Below are positions 1-8,789 of a DNA stretch of 64,000 nt, one piece after another; position 1 is the first letter of the stretch, and every line of letters begins with the position of its first letter. The notes beneath the pieces were generated by a model. That model was not told where the DNA came from. It did not search any database and worked only from the letters and a program-made list of their open reading frames with translations. Origin of the DNA: Haloarcula sp. CBA1127. Lineage in GTDB: Archaea; Halobacteriota; Halobacteria; Halobacteriales; Haloarculaceae. The stretch is from NCBI RefSeq assembly GCF_001485575.1, contig NZ_BCNB01000006.1, positions 2,728,001 to 2,792,000 of the forward strand. Reading direction: 5' to 3'. The position numbers and the translations under genes were made by a program.

Positions 1-617
1 AGCCAGCGGAGCAGGCGCTCGGCCCAGCGGAGTTTCTGTCGCTTTTCGGCAGTCACGGACGGGTCGTCGAAGTCCCAGCCGGGGAACACCAGCGAGGCAG
101 CGCCGAAGTGGTCCGCAAGGAACGCGGCGCGGTCGCCATCGGTGAAGCCGCCGTAGTTGCGGACCGGCGGGACGGGGCTTGCCTGTGTCGTCGGCACGAC
201 GAACTCGCTGTCGTAGGCCGGAATGTGGGTTTCCAGTGCAGGGATGTTGTCACCGTGGGCGTGGGCGACGACCGGTGTCCCGGCAGCCGTCAGTTCCCGC
301 CCGGTGTCGGCGTTTTTGTCTAGGTCCGTAACCATGCAGTCGACGGCGACACCTGCCGCCCGGAGGCGGTCGGCGGCCGTGGACGCCGCAAGGACCACGT
401 CGGCGTCGACTGCCCGGTCTGCCTCGGCTTCCAGCGACGGGCCGGCCCCGGCGATGGCGACCGTTGCACCGTCGAGTCCAAGACTCGCCGGGTCGTACGT
501 CCCGTCGTCACCGAGCAATTCGACAAAGCGGTCACAGGCGCGCTCGTCACCGTCACGAGGGTAGCCGAAGTCGTCGAGGATAGCCTCGTACACTGGTTCC
601 CAGGTGCGAAATTCCAT
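1..617 (-). CDS. mptE: 6-hydroxymethyl-7,8-dihydropterin pyrophosphokinase, MptE type (3' end cut by window edge)
   Basis: The protein starts at an ATG at 617 (MEFRTWEPVYEAILDDFGY) and runs off the left edge after about 205 residues. Visible landmarks are AIAGAGPSLE (glycine-rich loop near residue 52), VVLAASTAADRL, a metal-type acidic stretch CMVTDLDKN and VVAHAHGDNIP, all characteristic of the DUF115/MptE family. These enzymes transfer pyrophosphate from ATP to 6-hydroxymethyl-dihydropterin in archaeal folate/pterin synthesis, replacing bacterial FolK. The dihydropteroate synthase that would use its product lies in this window at 48197. The family is usually about 230 residues, so only the last few dozen residues are missing. 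Confidence 0.88.
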   Translation of the reverse strand, partial: MEFRTWEPVYEAILDDFGYPRDGDERACDRFVELLGDDGTYDPASLGLDGATVAIAGAGPSLEAEADRAVDADVVLAASTAADRLRAAGVAVDCMVTDLDKNADTGRELTAAGTPVVAHAHGDNIPALETHIPAYDSEFVVPTTQASPVPPVRNYGGFTDGDRAAFLADHFGAASLVFPGWDFDDPSVTAEKRQKLRWAERLLRW

Positions 618-946
618 CTCTTGCCAGGCACTACGCGGTGGGCGTGTTTCTGTCTTATTCACCGAGCCAGTCACATCGCTTCCACACTACAACGCCCCAC
701 AGCGTGGCTGTCGCTACCGGATTCGTGTTCAGATAAACCGAGTTGAGCCGAAATGGCACGTCCGTGTACCCCTACCCGGGTGCCCTTTCGGCTTTCACCC
801 CTTTCTTTCGAGGCCTCCGGTATAAGTTTTCTCTTACCGTCAGACACAGATGGCGGGCTTCACAGGCAGCAATGACTTGTTACGCTATATAGCTACACCA
901 GCGCTCCACGACAGCCTCAAGACGGGGCAGTCCTTACGGGCGGCAA
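618..946. promoter_or_regulatory. Divergent intergenic region between mptE and otsA
   Basis: About 330 bases hold no convincing gene. On the minus strand a TATA-like GTGAATAAGA lies about 45 bp before the mptE ATG. On the plus strand a TATA-like CTATATAG sits at 884-891, which would place an otsA transcript start near 915-920 and leave a leader of about 30 nt. Another A/T-rich spot, GGTATAAG, is at 820-827. No hairpin or repeat stands out. Promoter assignments are inference from spacing. Confidence 0.45.
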
Positions 947-2407
947 ATGGGCCGGGGAGTGTCAGTAACCGCGCAAGACGGTGCCGTTCCGGACTCGCTG
1001 GTGGTCGTCTCGAACCGCGAACCGTATAGCCACGAGCGGGACGACGACGGCGAGATACGGGTCCAGTCCGCGGCGGGTGGGCTGACGAGCGCACTCGACC
1101 CGGTGATGCAGTCACGGGGTGGCACCTGGGTCGCCTGGGGCAGCGGCGACGCCGATATGGCTGTCGCCGACGAGGGTATCGTCGAAGTCCCGCCGTCTGC
1201 CCCCACATACGACCTGAAACGCGTCCCGCTCTCCGACGCGGCAGTTCAGGGCTATTACTACGGTTACGCCAACCAAGTGCTCTGGCCGCTCTGTCACGAG
1301 GACACCGGCCGGATGTGGGCGGAACCGGCCTACTGGGACCAGTACCGCGCCGTCAACGAGCAGTTCGCCGATGCCGTCGATACGGTCGCCGACGCGGGCC
1401 AGCCGGTCTGGTTCCAGGATTATCATCTCGCGCTCGCGCCCAGACTGGTCCGGGAGCGACGGCCGGGTGCGACGCTGTTACAGTTCTGGCATATCCCCTG
1501 GCCTGCGCCGTCGGTGTTTCGGCACTGCCCCCACAGCGACGCGCTGCTTGACGGATTGCTGGCCTGCGATATCATCGGCTTTCACACGGCAGGGTACGCC
1601 GAGCAGTTCCTGCACTGCGTCGACAGCGCGTTCCCCGCGGCGACCATCGACACGGACAGCGGGACAGTTACTCGCGCCGGCGACACGACACGAGTCGTCG
1701 CGAACCCGCTGGGTATCGATGTCGAAGGAGTTCGGGACCGGGCACGGACCGCCGACGTGGGCAGTATCCGTGATACCGTTCTGGGCGGGAGCCGCTCGGA
1801 CGCGTCCATCCGCCTGGCGCTCGGCGTCGAGCGGCTCGACTACTCGAAAGGCATCCCCGAACGTATCGAGGCGCTGTCACACCTCTGGGACCGGCGGCCG
1901 GACCTGCGAGGCGAATTCACGTACGTGCAGAAGGCGAGCCGAACGCGAGAAGGTATCGCCGCCTACCGACGGTACCGAGCGGATGTCGTTGCTGCCATCG
2001 AACGCGTCAACGACCGGTTCGGGACCAACGACTGGCAGCCCATCGTCTACACTGAGGCCAACCTCGACAACGAAACGCTCGCGGGGCTGTACCGGGCTGC
2101 CGAGGTCGCGGTCGTGACGCCACACCGCGACGGGATGAACCTCGTCGCCCACGAGTACCCGGCAGCCTGTGTCGACGGCGACGGTTCGCTCGTGCTGAGC
2201 GAACTGGCCGGTGCGGCGACCCATCTCGACGGCGCGCTAACGGTCAATCCACACGACATCAACGCGATTGCTGATGCCATCGAGCAGGCGTTGGAACTGG
2301 ACGAAGCGGAAACACGTGATCGGCTGTCGCGTCTTCAGCACGGCGTCGAGGCGCTCGACAGTTCACAGTGGGTCGCCAGACAGTTCAGCGCCGGGCAGTC
2401 GCTGTAG
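947..2407 (+). CDS. otsA: Alpha,alpha-trehalose-6-phosphate synthase (GT20)
   Basis: The 486-residue protein is full length for OtsA. It transfers glucose from a nucleotide sugar to glucose-6-phosphate, giving trehalose-6-phosphate, an osmolyte precursor. Visible GT20 motifs are SNREPYSH and GGLTSALDP at the N-terminus, WFQDYHLALAP (about residue 155), FWHIPWP, DIIGFHTAGYAEQF, GVERLDYSKGIPERI (about 290, donor site) and TPHRDGMNLVAHEY (about 385). The start chosen is the ATG at 947; a GTG at 959 is an in-frame alternative nearer the conserved core. No otsB phosphatase is adjacent: the next gene is convergent, so the phosphatase must be elsewhere. Confidence 0.93.
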   Translation: MGRGVSVTAQDGAVPDSLVVVSNREPYSHERDDDGEIRVQSAAGGLTSALDPVMQSRGGTWVAWGSGDADMAVADEGIVEVPPSAPTYDLKRVPLSDAAVQGYYYGYANQVLWPLCHEDTGRMWAEPAYWDQYRAVNEQFADAVDTVADAGQPVWFQDYHLALAPRLVRERRPGATLLQFWHIPWPAPSVFRHCPHSDALLDGLLACDIIGFHTAGYAEQFLHCVDSAFPAATIDTDSGTVTRAGDTTRVVANPLGIDVEGVRDRARTADVGSIRDTVLGGSRSDASIRLALGVERLDYSKGIPERIEALSHLWDRRPDLRGEFTYVQKASRTREGIAAYRRYRADVVAAIERVNDRFGTNDWQPIVYTEANLDNETLAGLYRAAEVAVVTPHRDGMNLVAHEYPAACVDGDGSLVLSELAGAATHLDGALTVNPHDINAIADAIEQALELDEAETRDRLSRLQHGVEALDSSQWVARQFSAGQSL

Positions 2408-2423
2408 TTTTTGCCGCCGTTCG

Positions 2424-3266
2424 TCAGTTTTCTGCTTCTGACAGCCAATCCGGTTCCGCGACGGTGGTGTCGTCGACCTGCGAGACAGAGAGCGACAGCG
2501 TCACCGTCACCGGTTGGCCGTCCCGCTCGGTGGTCACGCGGTACTGGAACGACCGGACGACGCCGTCCGCATCAACAAGAACCGTTGCGCTGGCCGCGTC
2601 CGTCGTCCCATTGGCCGAGACGTTCGTCGAGACAGCGTTGTCGGCCGTGAAGCCGGTAACATTGCTCCCGGTCGCTTCGAACCGCGAGACGCTGTCACCG
2701 TCAACCGTCTCGGTTCCGGCGTAGGTCCAGTTGATGTCCGACCCGAGCGACTGGAGCAGTGAGCGGTCGATGACGCTGCTCTCGTTGACCGGCTGGACCG
2801 GCCCGTCGTACGGCGGTGACGCGGCGCGGTAGTCCGTCATCTCCTCGTCACCGCGGGTGAGGACTCGCCGCTCGGCGGTGGTCCCGTCGGCCGTATAGGT
2901 CGTCGTCACCAGCGTGTCACCGCTGGCCTGGACCAGTTCACCGCTGGCCAGCGACCGGTCGCTCTCACGGTCGATAGCGACGGTTCGGTTGATGAACACC
3001 GACCGGTTCTCGCCGTCCCGGACCGTCGAGAGCTGGAACGACAGCGAGGTGGTAAACGACGAGTTCGACAGCGTCTCAAAGTGTCCACGTTCGATGGTCC
3101 CCGCGTCGAAGCCGGACGAACCGGGTGCGGGGCCGTTGGCATCGGCCGAGGTCGGTGTCTCAGATGTGCCCGTACCTGTTCCAGAGCCGAACAGCCCGCT
3201 ACAGCCAGCGGATGCTATCAATAGCACTACAAGTGCAAGCGAGAGGTGGCGGCGTTCGAGTAACAT
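2424..3266 (-). CDS. Haloarchaeal lipoprotein of unknown function
   Basis: The 280-residue protein begins with a charged N-terminus, a hydrophobic stretch LALVVLLIASAGC and a lipobox ending at Cys22, followed by a Gly/Ser/Thr-rich linker. It should be exported, lipid-anchored and face outside. The rest is an acidic all-beta-looking domain (INRTVAIDRESDRSLASGELV, VLVDADGVVRSFQYRVT) reminiscent of outer-membrane lipoprotein LolA-like folds and of the family I recall as DUF7537; that name is from memory. It converges on otsA with 16 bp between the two stops. Function unknown. Confidence 0.8.
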   Translation of the reverse strand: MLLERRHLSLALVVLLIASAGCSGLFGSGTGTGTSETPTSADANGPAPGSSGFDAGTIERGHFETLSNSSFTTSLSFQLSTVRDGENRSVFINRTVAIDRESDRSLASGELVQASGDTLVTTTYTADGTTAERRVLTRGDEEMTDYRAASPPYDGPVQPVNESSVIDRSLLQSLGSDINWTYAGTETVDGDSVSRFEATGSNVTGFTADNAVSTNVSANGTTDAASATVLVDADGVVRSFQYRVTTERDGQPVTVTLSLSVSQVDDTTVAEPDWLSEAEN

Positions 3267-3440
3267 ACCAGAGCCACTGTATCGGTGAACTAGTTCGTTA
3301 TGGCCGCTCAGCTGTCATGTTCTCGCACCTACCGGGATTCGATACCCACCACCGACTATGCCACCAGCGCGAAACCACGGCGATGCCGTTCCCGTCTGAC
3401 CCGCGTCAGACGCCCGTCATGCACGTCATGAGGGTTTAAT

Positions 3441-4559
3441 ATGAACGAAACCGCTATAGAAACCGTGCCTCTCGGCTCCGACCCGCTGTCCGAACTCGAC
3501 ATTCCTGACGGGACGACTGTCGAGGAACACGACCTGGTGACCGACGGTGACGTCATCGTCGGCGGCCAGTCGACCGTGGAGTTCGGGGTGCGCGGGCGGA
3601 CAGTCATCGCCGACGAGCGAGTCCGCTTTGGCGGCCACATTGAAGCCGAAGGTGACTGTCGGCTCGATATGTGGTGCGATGTCGCGGACAACGTGCTGGT
3701 CGGCGAGGACGCCTACATCGGCGAACGGGTACATATCGGCGGCGAACTCCGTGTCGCGGGCGATCTGGATATCGGCGACGACGTGGACATCGAGAACGGG
3801 TTCGAGGCGAACGGCTGGATCGTCATCCGCAATCCGATGCCGACCATCGTCTTTCTGTTCGTCTACCTCTCGCAACTCCTCCGTATCGGCGAGGAAGACG
3901 CGGCCGAGGAAGTAATCGACGAGATGTTAGACGACGGGAGTGACGAGCACGACCCGGTTCTGATTCCACGCGGTGCGAGCGTCTCGGACGACGCCTGGCG
4001 CGTCTCGACGCCGGCGACAGTCGGCGACGATTGCCGACTCCACGGCAACATCCGCGCGAAGTCCCTCGAAGTCGGCCGTGACACGGTCGTCTTCGGGAGC
4101 CTGCGCGCGAAAGACGATATCGTGGTCGGCCGGGGCACGGAGATCAAAGGGGACGTAACGACCCGCAGCGGCACCGTCCGCGTCGGCCCGGGTGCGAAAA
4201 TCTGGGGCGACATCTCGGGGACGACTGTCGAACTCCACGAGAACGCGACGGTCGACGGGACGATTCGCACCAGCGAGGAGATGCGGATGCACACCGAGGC
4301 CGTGCTAGACCGGCCGGACGAATCCGCTGCGGCGATGGCGGAAATGGCCGAATCGCTCGAAGCTGACACTGACACTACGGAGCCAGCCATCGAACAGAGC
4401 GATTCTGACGATACCGAGCCGGCGGCCGATACGGCCGACAACAACCCTGCCACTGTGGACAGTGCGACAACTGACGACGGAGATACAGACGGAGCGACTA
4501 GCAGCGACACGTCCGAGGACAGTCCCGACGTCGAAGAGGCAGCAGAGTCCGCAGAGTAA
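3441..4559 (+). CDS. Bactofilin-like polymer-forming cytoskeletal protein (halofilin A candidate)
   Basis: Of 372 residues, two regions (about 30-120 and 185-290) are made of short beta-helix turns such as VGEDAYIGERVHIGGELRV and TRSGTVRVGPGAKIWGDIS, typical of bactofilins and left-handed-helix folds. Between them is a helical, partly hydrophobic insert MPTIVFLFVYLSQLLRI, a possible membrane or dimer contact. The last 90 residues are an acidic, Ser/Thr/Asp-rich disordered tail. The two-block architecture fits the haloarchaeal HalA halofilins, which form cell-shape polymers; the assignment rests on architecture recalled from that family. It stands alone between convergent neighbours. The ATG at 3441 follows A/T-rich GGGTTTAAT. 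Confidence 0.7.
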   Translation: MNETAIETVPLGSDPLSELDIPDGTTVEEHDLVTDGDVIVGGQSTVEFGVRGRTVIADERVRFGGHIEAEGDCRLDMWCDVADNVLVGEDAYIGERVHIGGELRVAGDLDIGDDVDIENGFEANGWIVIRNPMPTIVFLFVYLSQLLRIGEEDAAEEVIDEMLDDGSDEHDPVLIPRGASVSDDAWRVSTPATVGDDCRLHGNIRAKSLEVGRDTVVFGSLRAKDDIVVGRGTEIKGDVTTRSGTVRVGPGAKIWGDISGTTVELHENATVDGTIRTSEEMRMHTEAVLDRPDESAAAMAEMAESLEADTDTTEPAIEQSDSDDTEPAADTADNNPATVDSATTDDGDTDGATSSDTSEDSPDVEEAAESAE

Positions 4560-4602
4560 GCGCTCGGACGCTATTTTGCGTGTGAAATCGAGCCACGCAG
4601 CT

Positions 4603-5682
4603 TCAGTTCTCAGTCACCTCTGACACAGCCGCCGGCGGTGAAACGCCGTGTCCCGGCCCGTCGATATCGATACGCGGGCCGGACGACATCGATGGCGGGC
4701 ACTCCTCAAACAACAGGTGCCCGTCGAGGTCGACGTAGTCGAAGGCACCGAGCCCAGCGGCAAGGTGGGCGCTCGTCGCGATCCCGGTTGCCCCTTCGAG
4801 CATACAGCCGAGCATACAATCGAGCGAGGCAGCCTCGGCGATGTTCACAATTGCTGCTGCCCCGAGGAGCCCCGACTTCCCGAGCTTGACGTTGATCACG
4901 TCGGCAGCCCCGTCCCGAACCACGGCCGTTGCGTCCGCCGGCGTGAATACGGCCTCGTCCGCGGCGACGGGGACCGAGAGTCTGTCGCGCGTCCTCGCGA
5001 GACCGCGGATATCGTCCTTCGGCGTCGGCTGTTCGACCAAGGCGAGGTCGACCCCGGCTGCGGTCACCTCGTCGACAAACTGCTCTGTGGCCTTCGGCAT
5101 CCAGCCCTGATTCGCGTCCACCGTAATCGTCGCGTCGGGTGCAGCGTCCGCGACCGCAACGGTCCGAGCCACGTCGTCGTCGACCGCCCCGCCGGTCTTG
5201 ACCTTGATGTGGTCGAAGCCCGCAGCCGCGGCACGCGTGGCTCGTTCGGCTGCCGCGTCGGGCGTGACTATCGGCACGGTGATATCCGTCGTAGCGGGAG
5301 TCGGCGCGCCGCCGAACAGTTCCGAGAGCGGGATGCCGCGGTCGCGACAGTAGGCGTCGAGCAGTGCCGTCTCGACAGCGAACAGTGCCGAAACCGCTCC
5401 GGGCACTGCGGCCCGCAGGTCACTGACAAGTTCGCGGTAGTCGGCGAGGGCCGCCCCCTCAAGCACCGACGTGACCGACCGAGCGGTCGCCACGGCAGCT
5501 GCCTGCGTCTCGCCAGTCACTGGCGGTAACGGGGACCCTTCCCCGTGGCCGACAATACCTGAGTCAGTCTCCACTGCAACGACCAGATTCCGTGCTTTCT
5601 CTCGGGTTCCGAGTGAGATTTCGAACGGCTCGCGGAGTTCGTGGTCAAGCGGTTCGACGGAGACGCGCTCGATACGAGTCAT
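4603..5682 (-). CDS. dgcA: Enolase-superfamily racemase; N-acetyl-D-glutamate racemase DgcA candidate (dipeptide epimerase-like)
   Basis: The 359-residue protein has the enolase-superfamily muconate-lactonizing/dipeptide epimerase layout: N-terminal cap, then a barrel with KVK (K160, K162), VDANQGW (D189), VEQP (E217), ADEAVF (D242) and NVKLGKSG (K266/K269), the expected acid/base lysines and three metal ligands. By homology alone it would be an L-Ala-D/L-Glu epimerase, odd in an organism without peptidoglycan. It overlaps the DUF1611 gene upstream by 4 bp (ATGA). That pairing matches the published DgcN-DgcA route of D-glutamate catabolism, in which DgcA converts N-acetyl-D-glutamate to N-acetyl-L-glutamate. 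Chemistry is firm; substrate is inferred from the partner. Confidence 0.8.
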   Translation of the reverse strand: MTRIERVSVEPLDHELREPFEISLGTREKARNLVVAVETDSGIVGHGEGSPLPPVTGETQAAAVATARSVTSVLEGAALADYRELVSDLRAAVPGAVSALFAVETALLDAYCRDRGIPLSELFGGAPTPATTDITVPIVTPDAAAERATRAAAAGFDHIKVKTGGAVDDDVARTVAVADAAPDATITVDANQGWMPKATEQFVDEVTAAGVDLALVEQPTPKDDIRGLARTRDRLSVPVAADEAVFTPADATAVVRDGAADVINVKLGKSGLLGAAAIVNIAEAASLDCMLGCMLEGATGIATSAHLAAGLGAFDYVDLDGHLLFEECPPSMSSGPRIDIDGPGHGVSPPAAVSEVTEN

Positions 5683-6722
5683 AGCGCCCCCAAGACGGCT
5701 CCAAGGAGTGTCTCCGGGCCGTCATCGTCGTAGATGTTCGCCGCCGGAAGCCCTGTGCTGGCGGTTTCCGCCTCCGGGTCGCCCCACGTGGAGAGGGCGG
5801 CGACTGTCGTCTCTGTGAGGTCGGTAATCGCGCGGCGTTCGGCCTCGACGCCGGCCACGGTGAGGTCGTCGAAATGGGACCGGGCCTCCCGCGAGGGGTC
5901 GTCGGCTAGCACGACTGCGTCGGGGGCCGCTCCGTGGAGCAACCCAAGCGTCACGCCACCGTATGCGGTGTGCGTGAGGGCGGCCTGCCCTTCGACGAAC
6001 ACGATATCGTGGTCCGCCGCGACGTCGAGCACCATGTCCTCAACGACGCCCGAGACAAAGTCGGCCGGAACCCGGTCGATGACGACCCCGCGGTCCGCGC
6101 CGACGAGAATGCCGGTCTGTCCTGTCGCGACCCAGCCGGCGTTGAGTCCGGCCTCGGTCGCCGCCCGGTACAGTTCGAAGGTCGTCGTTCGCTTCCCGAC
6201 CGCACAGTCGGTACCCATCGTCAGGACGACATCTGCGTCGGCCTCGTCCCCGCGGCCGTCACCGAGCGTCAGGTCAGCGACGGCCGGCGGTTTCCGAACG
6301 TCGACGAGGTCGACACCGTGTTGCTGTGCGCGCTCGGTCCAGTCTGGGCGCTCGCTTAGGAAGACGTGCAGGCCGGAGACAACGTCACAGCCCTGTTCCA
6401 TCGCGCGCTGGATAGCCTCAACCCAGGCGTCCGGGAGGTCACCGCCAGCGGGCGCGACGCCGATGACAAGGACGGCCGCGTCCGGGGCTTGATCCAGCGC
6501 TTCGGTGACGGTCTCGACGACCGGGACATCGTCGGCGTCAGGCCAATCGAGGGCCGCGCCGGCGTTGGGGCTCGGACACGTCGAGTCCACGACGGCCTGC
6601 GCGTCGAACAGCTCTCCGTGCATGACGATACCGTTGGCCGTCTTGCCTTCCGGCTGTCCGAACGCCCCCTCTGCGAGTACAACGGCGGGCGTGCCCTCGT
6701 CGTATTTTCGCCGTAAGTCCAT
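5679..6722 (-). CDS. dgcN: DUF1611 family; D-glutamate N-acetyltransferase DgcN candidate
   Basis: The 347-residue protein starts at ATG 6722 (MDLRRKYDEGTPAVVLAEG); an in-frame upstream extension of 10 residues looks non-coding. The C-terminal half has a P-loop-like TMGTDCAVGKRTTTFEL (about residue 185) followed by VATGQTGILVGADRGVVID and VFVEGQAALTH, all typical of DUF1611, a P-loop NTPase-like fold. Members paired with an enolase-superfamily racemase were shown to be D-glutamate N-acetyltransferases (DgcN). Here the next gene is that racemase, translationally coupled by a 4-bp overlap. The pair would turn D-glutamate into N-acetyl-L-glutamate, feeding glutamate or arginine metabolism. The in vivo role is inference. 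Confidence 0.78.
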   Translation of the reverse strand: MDLRRKYDEGTPAVVLAEGAFGQPEGKTANGIVMHGELFDAQAVVDSTCPSPNAGAALDWPDADDVPVVETVTEALDQAPDAAVLVIGVAPAGGDLPDAWVEAIQRAMEQGCDVVSGLHVFLSERPDWTERAQQHGVDLVDVRKPPAVADLTLGDGRGDEADADVVLTMGTDCAVGKRTTTFELYRAATEAGLNAGWVATGQTGILVGADRGVVIDRVPADFVSGVVEDMVLDVAADHDIVFVEGQAALTHTAYGGVTLGLLHGAAPDAVVLADDPSREARSHFDDLTVAGVEAERRAITDLTETTVAALSTWGDPEAETASTGLPAANIYDDDGPETLLGAVLGAL

Positions 6723-6856
6723 ACTGATGCACACCGCGGGCGTGACTGACAAACCAGAGCCTTACATGTGTGGCATCGTTACCGTCGGTGGAGGACGACA
6801 ACCCGTAATGAGAGCGAGAACAGGCGAGCGAGACCACGTCGCAGAGCCCAGGAAGA

Positions 6857-7603
6857 ATGGACACTGACAGCTCCGATACGACCGCTGCCCCGTCCAGCGG
6901 CGGTCTCCAGTTGACACTCGAACTGGAGCATCCCGACTGCTGGATGCGGGAAGTAACGGCGGCCACCTCGGCCAGACTGCTTGTCAATGCGGCGTATCTG
7001 GTCGACGGGAAGGTCAAGGCCCACGTCGTCGCCTACGCGGAGTCGGCGGACGCGGTCGAGGCGCTCGTTGCGGCGACCCGGGCGTCCGACCACACCCACG
7101 CAGTCACGGAAATGGATACCCGTCGTAGCTTCGGCGGAATATCGGCACCGGTAAACAAAGCGACGAGCACGCTTCTCGTCGAATACGGCCCCGAGGAGAG
7201 CATCCACGATGCGCTGGTCTCACACGGGTTCATGAACCAGGAGCCGATCCGAATCCGCGACGGGACCGAGTACTGGACGGTCGCTATCGACGAATCGCGG
7301 GCGACGATACAAGAGAAACTCGACGCCGTGTGCGCACAGAAAGACGCGACAATCACCGTGACCCAGATTACGTCCGCGACCACCGGAAGCAGGGAGCGGG
7401 ACGAGCTGGCGGTCCGGCAGCTTTCCGACAGGCAGCGCGACGTGTTCGAACTGGCCCGCAAGCGCGGCTATTACGACTACCCACGGGAGGTAAGCGGGAG
7501 CGAGCTGGCCGACGAACTCGGTATCGCGAAGACAACGTTTCACGAACACCTCCGGAAAGTCGAGGCCACATTGCTCGGCCCGAGAGACGCTGACCGGAAC
7601 TGA
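6857..7603 (+). CDS. Bat-type transcriptional regulator with C-terminal HTH-10 domain
   Basis: The 248-residue protein has an N-terminal alpha/beta sensor-like part (LELEHPDCWMREVTAA..., about 20-170) and a C-terminal HTH_10 (about 190-240): LSDRQRDVFELARKRGYYD, then GSELADELGIAKTTFHEHL, the signature of bacterio-opsin-activator-like haloarchaeal regulators. The effector of the N-terminal part cannot be read from sequence. It is divergent from dgcN with 134 bp between starts, so control of the dgcN-dgcA operon is the simplest hypothesis; this is inference from position. Confidence 0.85.
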   Translation: MDTDSSDTTAAPSSGGLQLTLELEHPDCWMREVTAATSARLLVNAAYLVDGKVKAHVVAYAESADAVEALVAATRASDHTHAVTEMDTRRSFGGISAPVNKATSTLLVEYGPEESIHDALVSHGFMNQEPIRIRDGTEYWTVAIDESRATIQEKLDAVCAQKDATITVTQITSATTGSRERDELAVRQLSDRQRDVFELARKRGYYDYPREVSGSELADELGIAKTTFHEHLRKVEATLLGPRDADRN

Positions 7604-7707
7604 CGACGGTACGGTGTCTCGGTCCGCATTGCATCTGTCGTGTCTGCTGTCGTAGACCCGGCGTCACACAGTCGTTGCCCGCCCGCGATGACAGGGCCGA
7701 CCGAGCG

Positions 7708-8460
7708 CTACTGTACCCCGAGTTCCGACTCCAGTTCATCGACGACGTCTTGCAGCATCGACGCGAGTTCTTCGTTCGGTGGCAGCCGATACAGCGGGCC
7801 GGAGATGTCCAGTGCGCCGAGGACGCCGCCGTGTGGGGCGGTGACCGGCACGCCGACCGAGCGAAGCCCCTCGACCGCTTCCTGATCGTTTACCGAATAG
7901 CCGCGCTCGTTCGTGCGTTCGATGTCTTCCAGAAGGGTTTCGCGGTCGGTGATCGTGTACTCCGTCTCTTCGGGCAGTCCCCACCGGTCGAGGATCTCGT
8001 TGACTCGGGTTTCCGGCAACGCGGCGAGGATTGCCTTGCCGACTGCCGAGTTGTGCAGGTAGTAGTACCGCCCCACCTGGAACCCTTTCGACGGGACGTT
8101 GGCGACGACGTTGAACAGCGTTATCGCACGCCCGTACTCTTCGACAGCGAACGTGACCTCCTCACCGCAACTATCCGCGAGTTCGTGTGTTTTGCGACGG
8201 GCGACCTCGTACCACTCATTGCGGGTTCGAGCGCCCTCCCCAAGGTGGAACAGCTTCATGCCGAGTCGGTACTGCTCACCTCGTTTGACCAGATATTCCT
8301 GGTCCAGCAGTGTCTTGAGGTGAACGTGAATCGTACTCGTCGAGAGGTCTAGCCGGTCCGCAAGCTCACTCATTCGAGCCTCCCCCATCTCGTTTACCGC
8401 ATCGATGATCGCAAGGGAGGTTTCGGTCGTCTGGAGACGACGACCGCTAGAGCTGTCCAT
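7708..8460 (-). CDS. IclR family transcriptional regulator
   Basis: The 250-residue protein has an N-terminal winged helix (about 10-75: TSLAIIDAVNEMGEARMSEL, LSTSTIHVHLKTLLDQEYL) and a C-terminal IclR effector domain (about 85-250) with YYYLHNSAVGKAILAALP, SVNDQEAVEGLRSVGVPV and GALDISGP. IclR proteins bind a small-molecule effector and usually regulate neighbouring catabolic or transport genes as dimers. It is divergent from the NhaC-type transporter across a 329-bp A/T-rich region with repeated GTGGA half-sites, one of which overlaps its own likely transcript start. Control of the transporter and of itself is inferred. Confidence 0.92.
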   Translation of the reverse strand: MDSSSGRRLQTTETSLAIIDAVNEMGEARMSELADRLDLSTSTIHVHLKTLLDQEYLVKRGEQYRLGMKLFHLGEGARTRNEWYEVARRKTHELADSCGEEVTFAVEEYGRAITLFNVVANVPSKGFQVGRYYYLHNSAVGKAILAALPETRVNEILDRWGLPEETEYTITDRETLLEDIERTNERGYSVNDQEAVEGLRSVGVPVTAPHGGVLGALDISGPLYRLPPNEELASMLQDVVDELESELGVQ

Positions 8461-8789
8461 ACCACTGTGGACTTGATAATAGTATAAAAAGGTCCGGTCA
8501 TAGTGGAACAGGCTCGGTGGATATTATAGGTATAGGTGATATCTACTGAGAGTTAATCACTCTTGGTTATATTTTATCATCTCATACCCAAAATTAGTAT
8601 GTCTTCCCGGATTTTGTGCGATATATAAGGTTAGGACGCCGTCCGAGATCCAATAGAAGTGGACTTTTATATATCCACAGCGGTCGGGACGAGACAAGAC
8701 TTCACCAGAGGCGGCTCCTGTGATTTGTTACCGGAGAGATAGTTATTATCATGATCTTTTGCGTGTGTATCTGACGAGGCACAGAATGC
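8461..8789. promoter_or_regulatory. A/T-rich divergent promoter region between iclR-type gene and nhaC-type gene
   Basis: This 329-bp region is far richer in A/T than its flanks. On the minus strand TTTTTATACTATTATC (about 8478-8493) is a good TATA element 18-33 bp before the regulator ATG. The half-site GTGGA occurs at 8467-8471, 8503-8507, 8517-8521 and 8659-8663; its complement TCCAC is at 8674-8678, making an inverted repeat GTGGA-N10-TCCAC around CTTTTATATA. A shared 7-mer TCCACAG is at 8674-8680 and, reversed, at 8465-8471. A TATA-like GTTATTATC at 8742-8750 may serve the transporter. Sites are seen; their role as IclR operators is inference. Confidence 0.5.
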
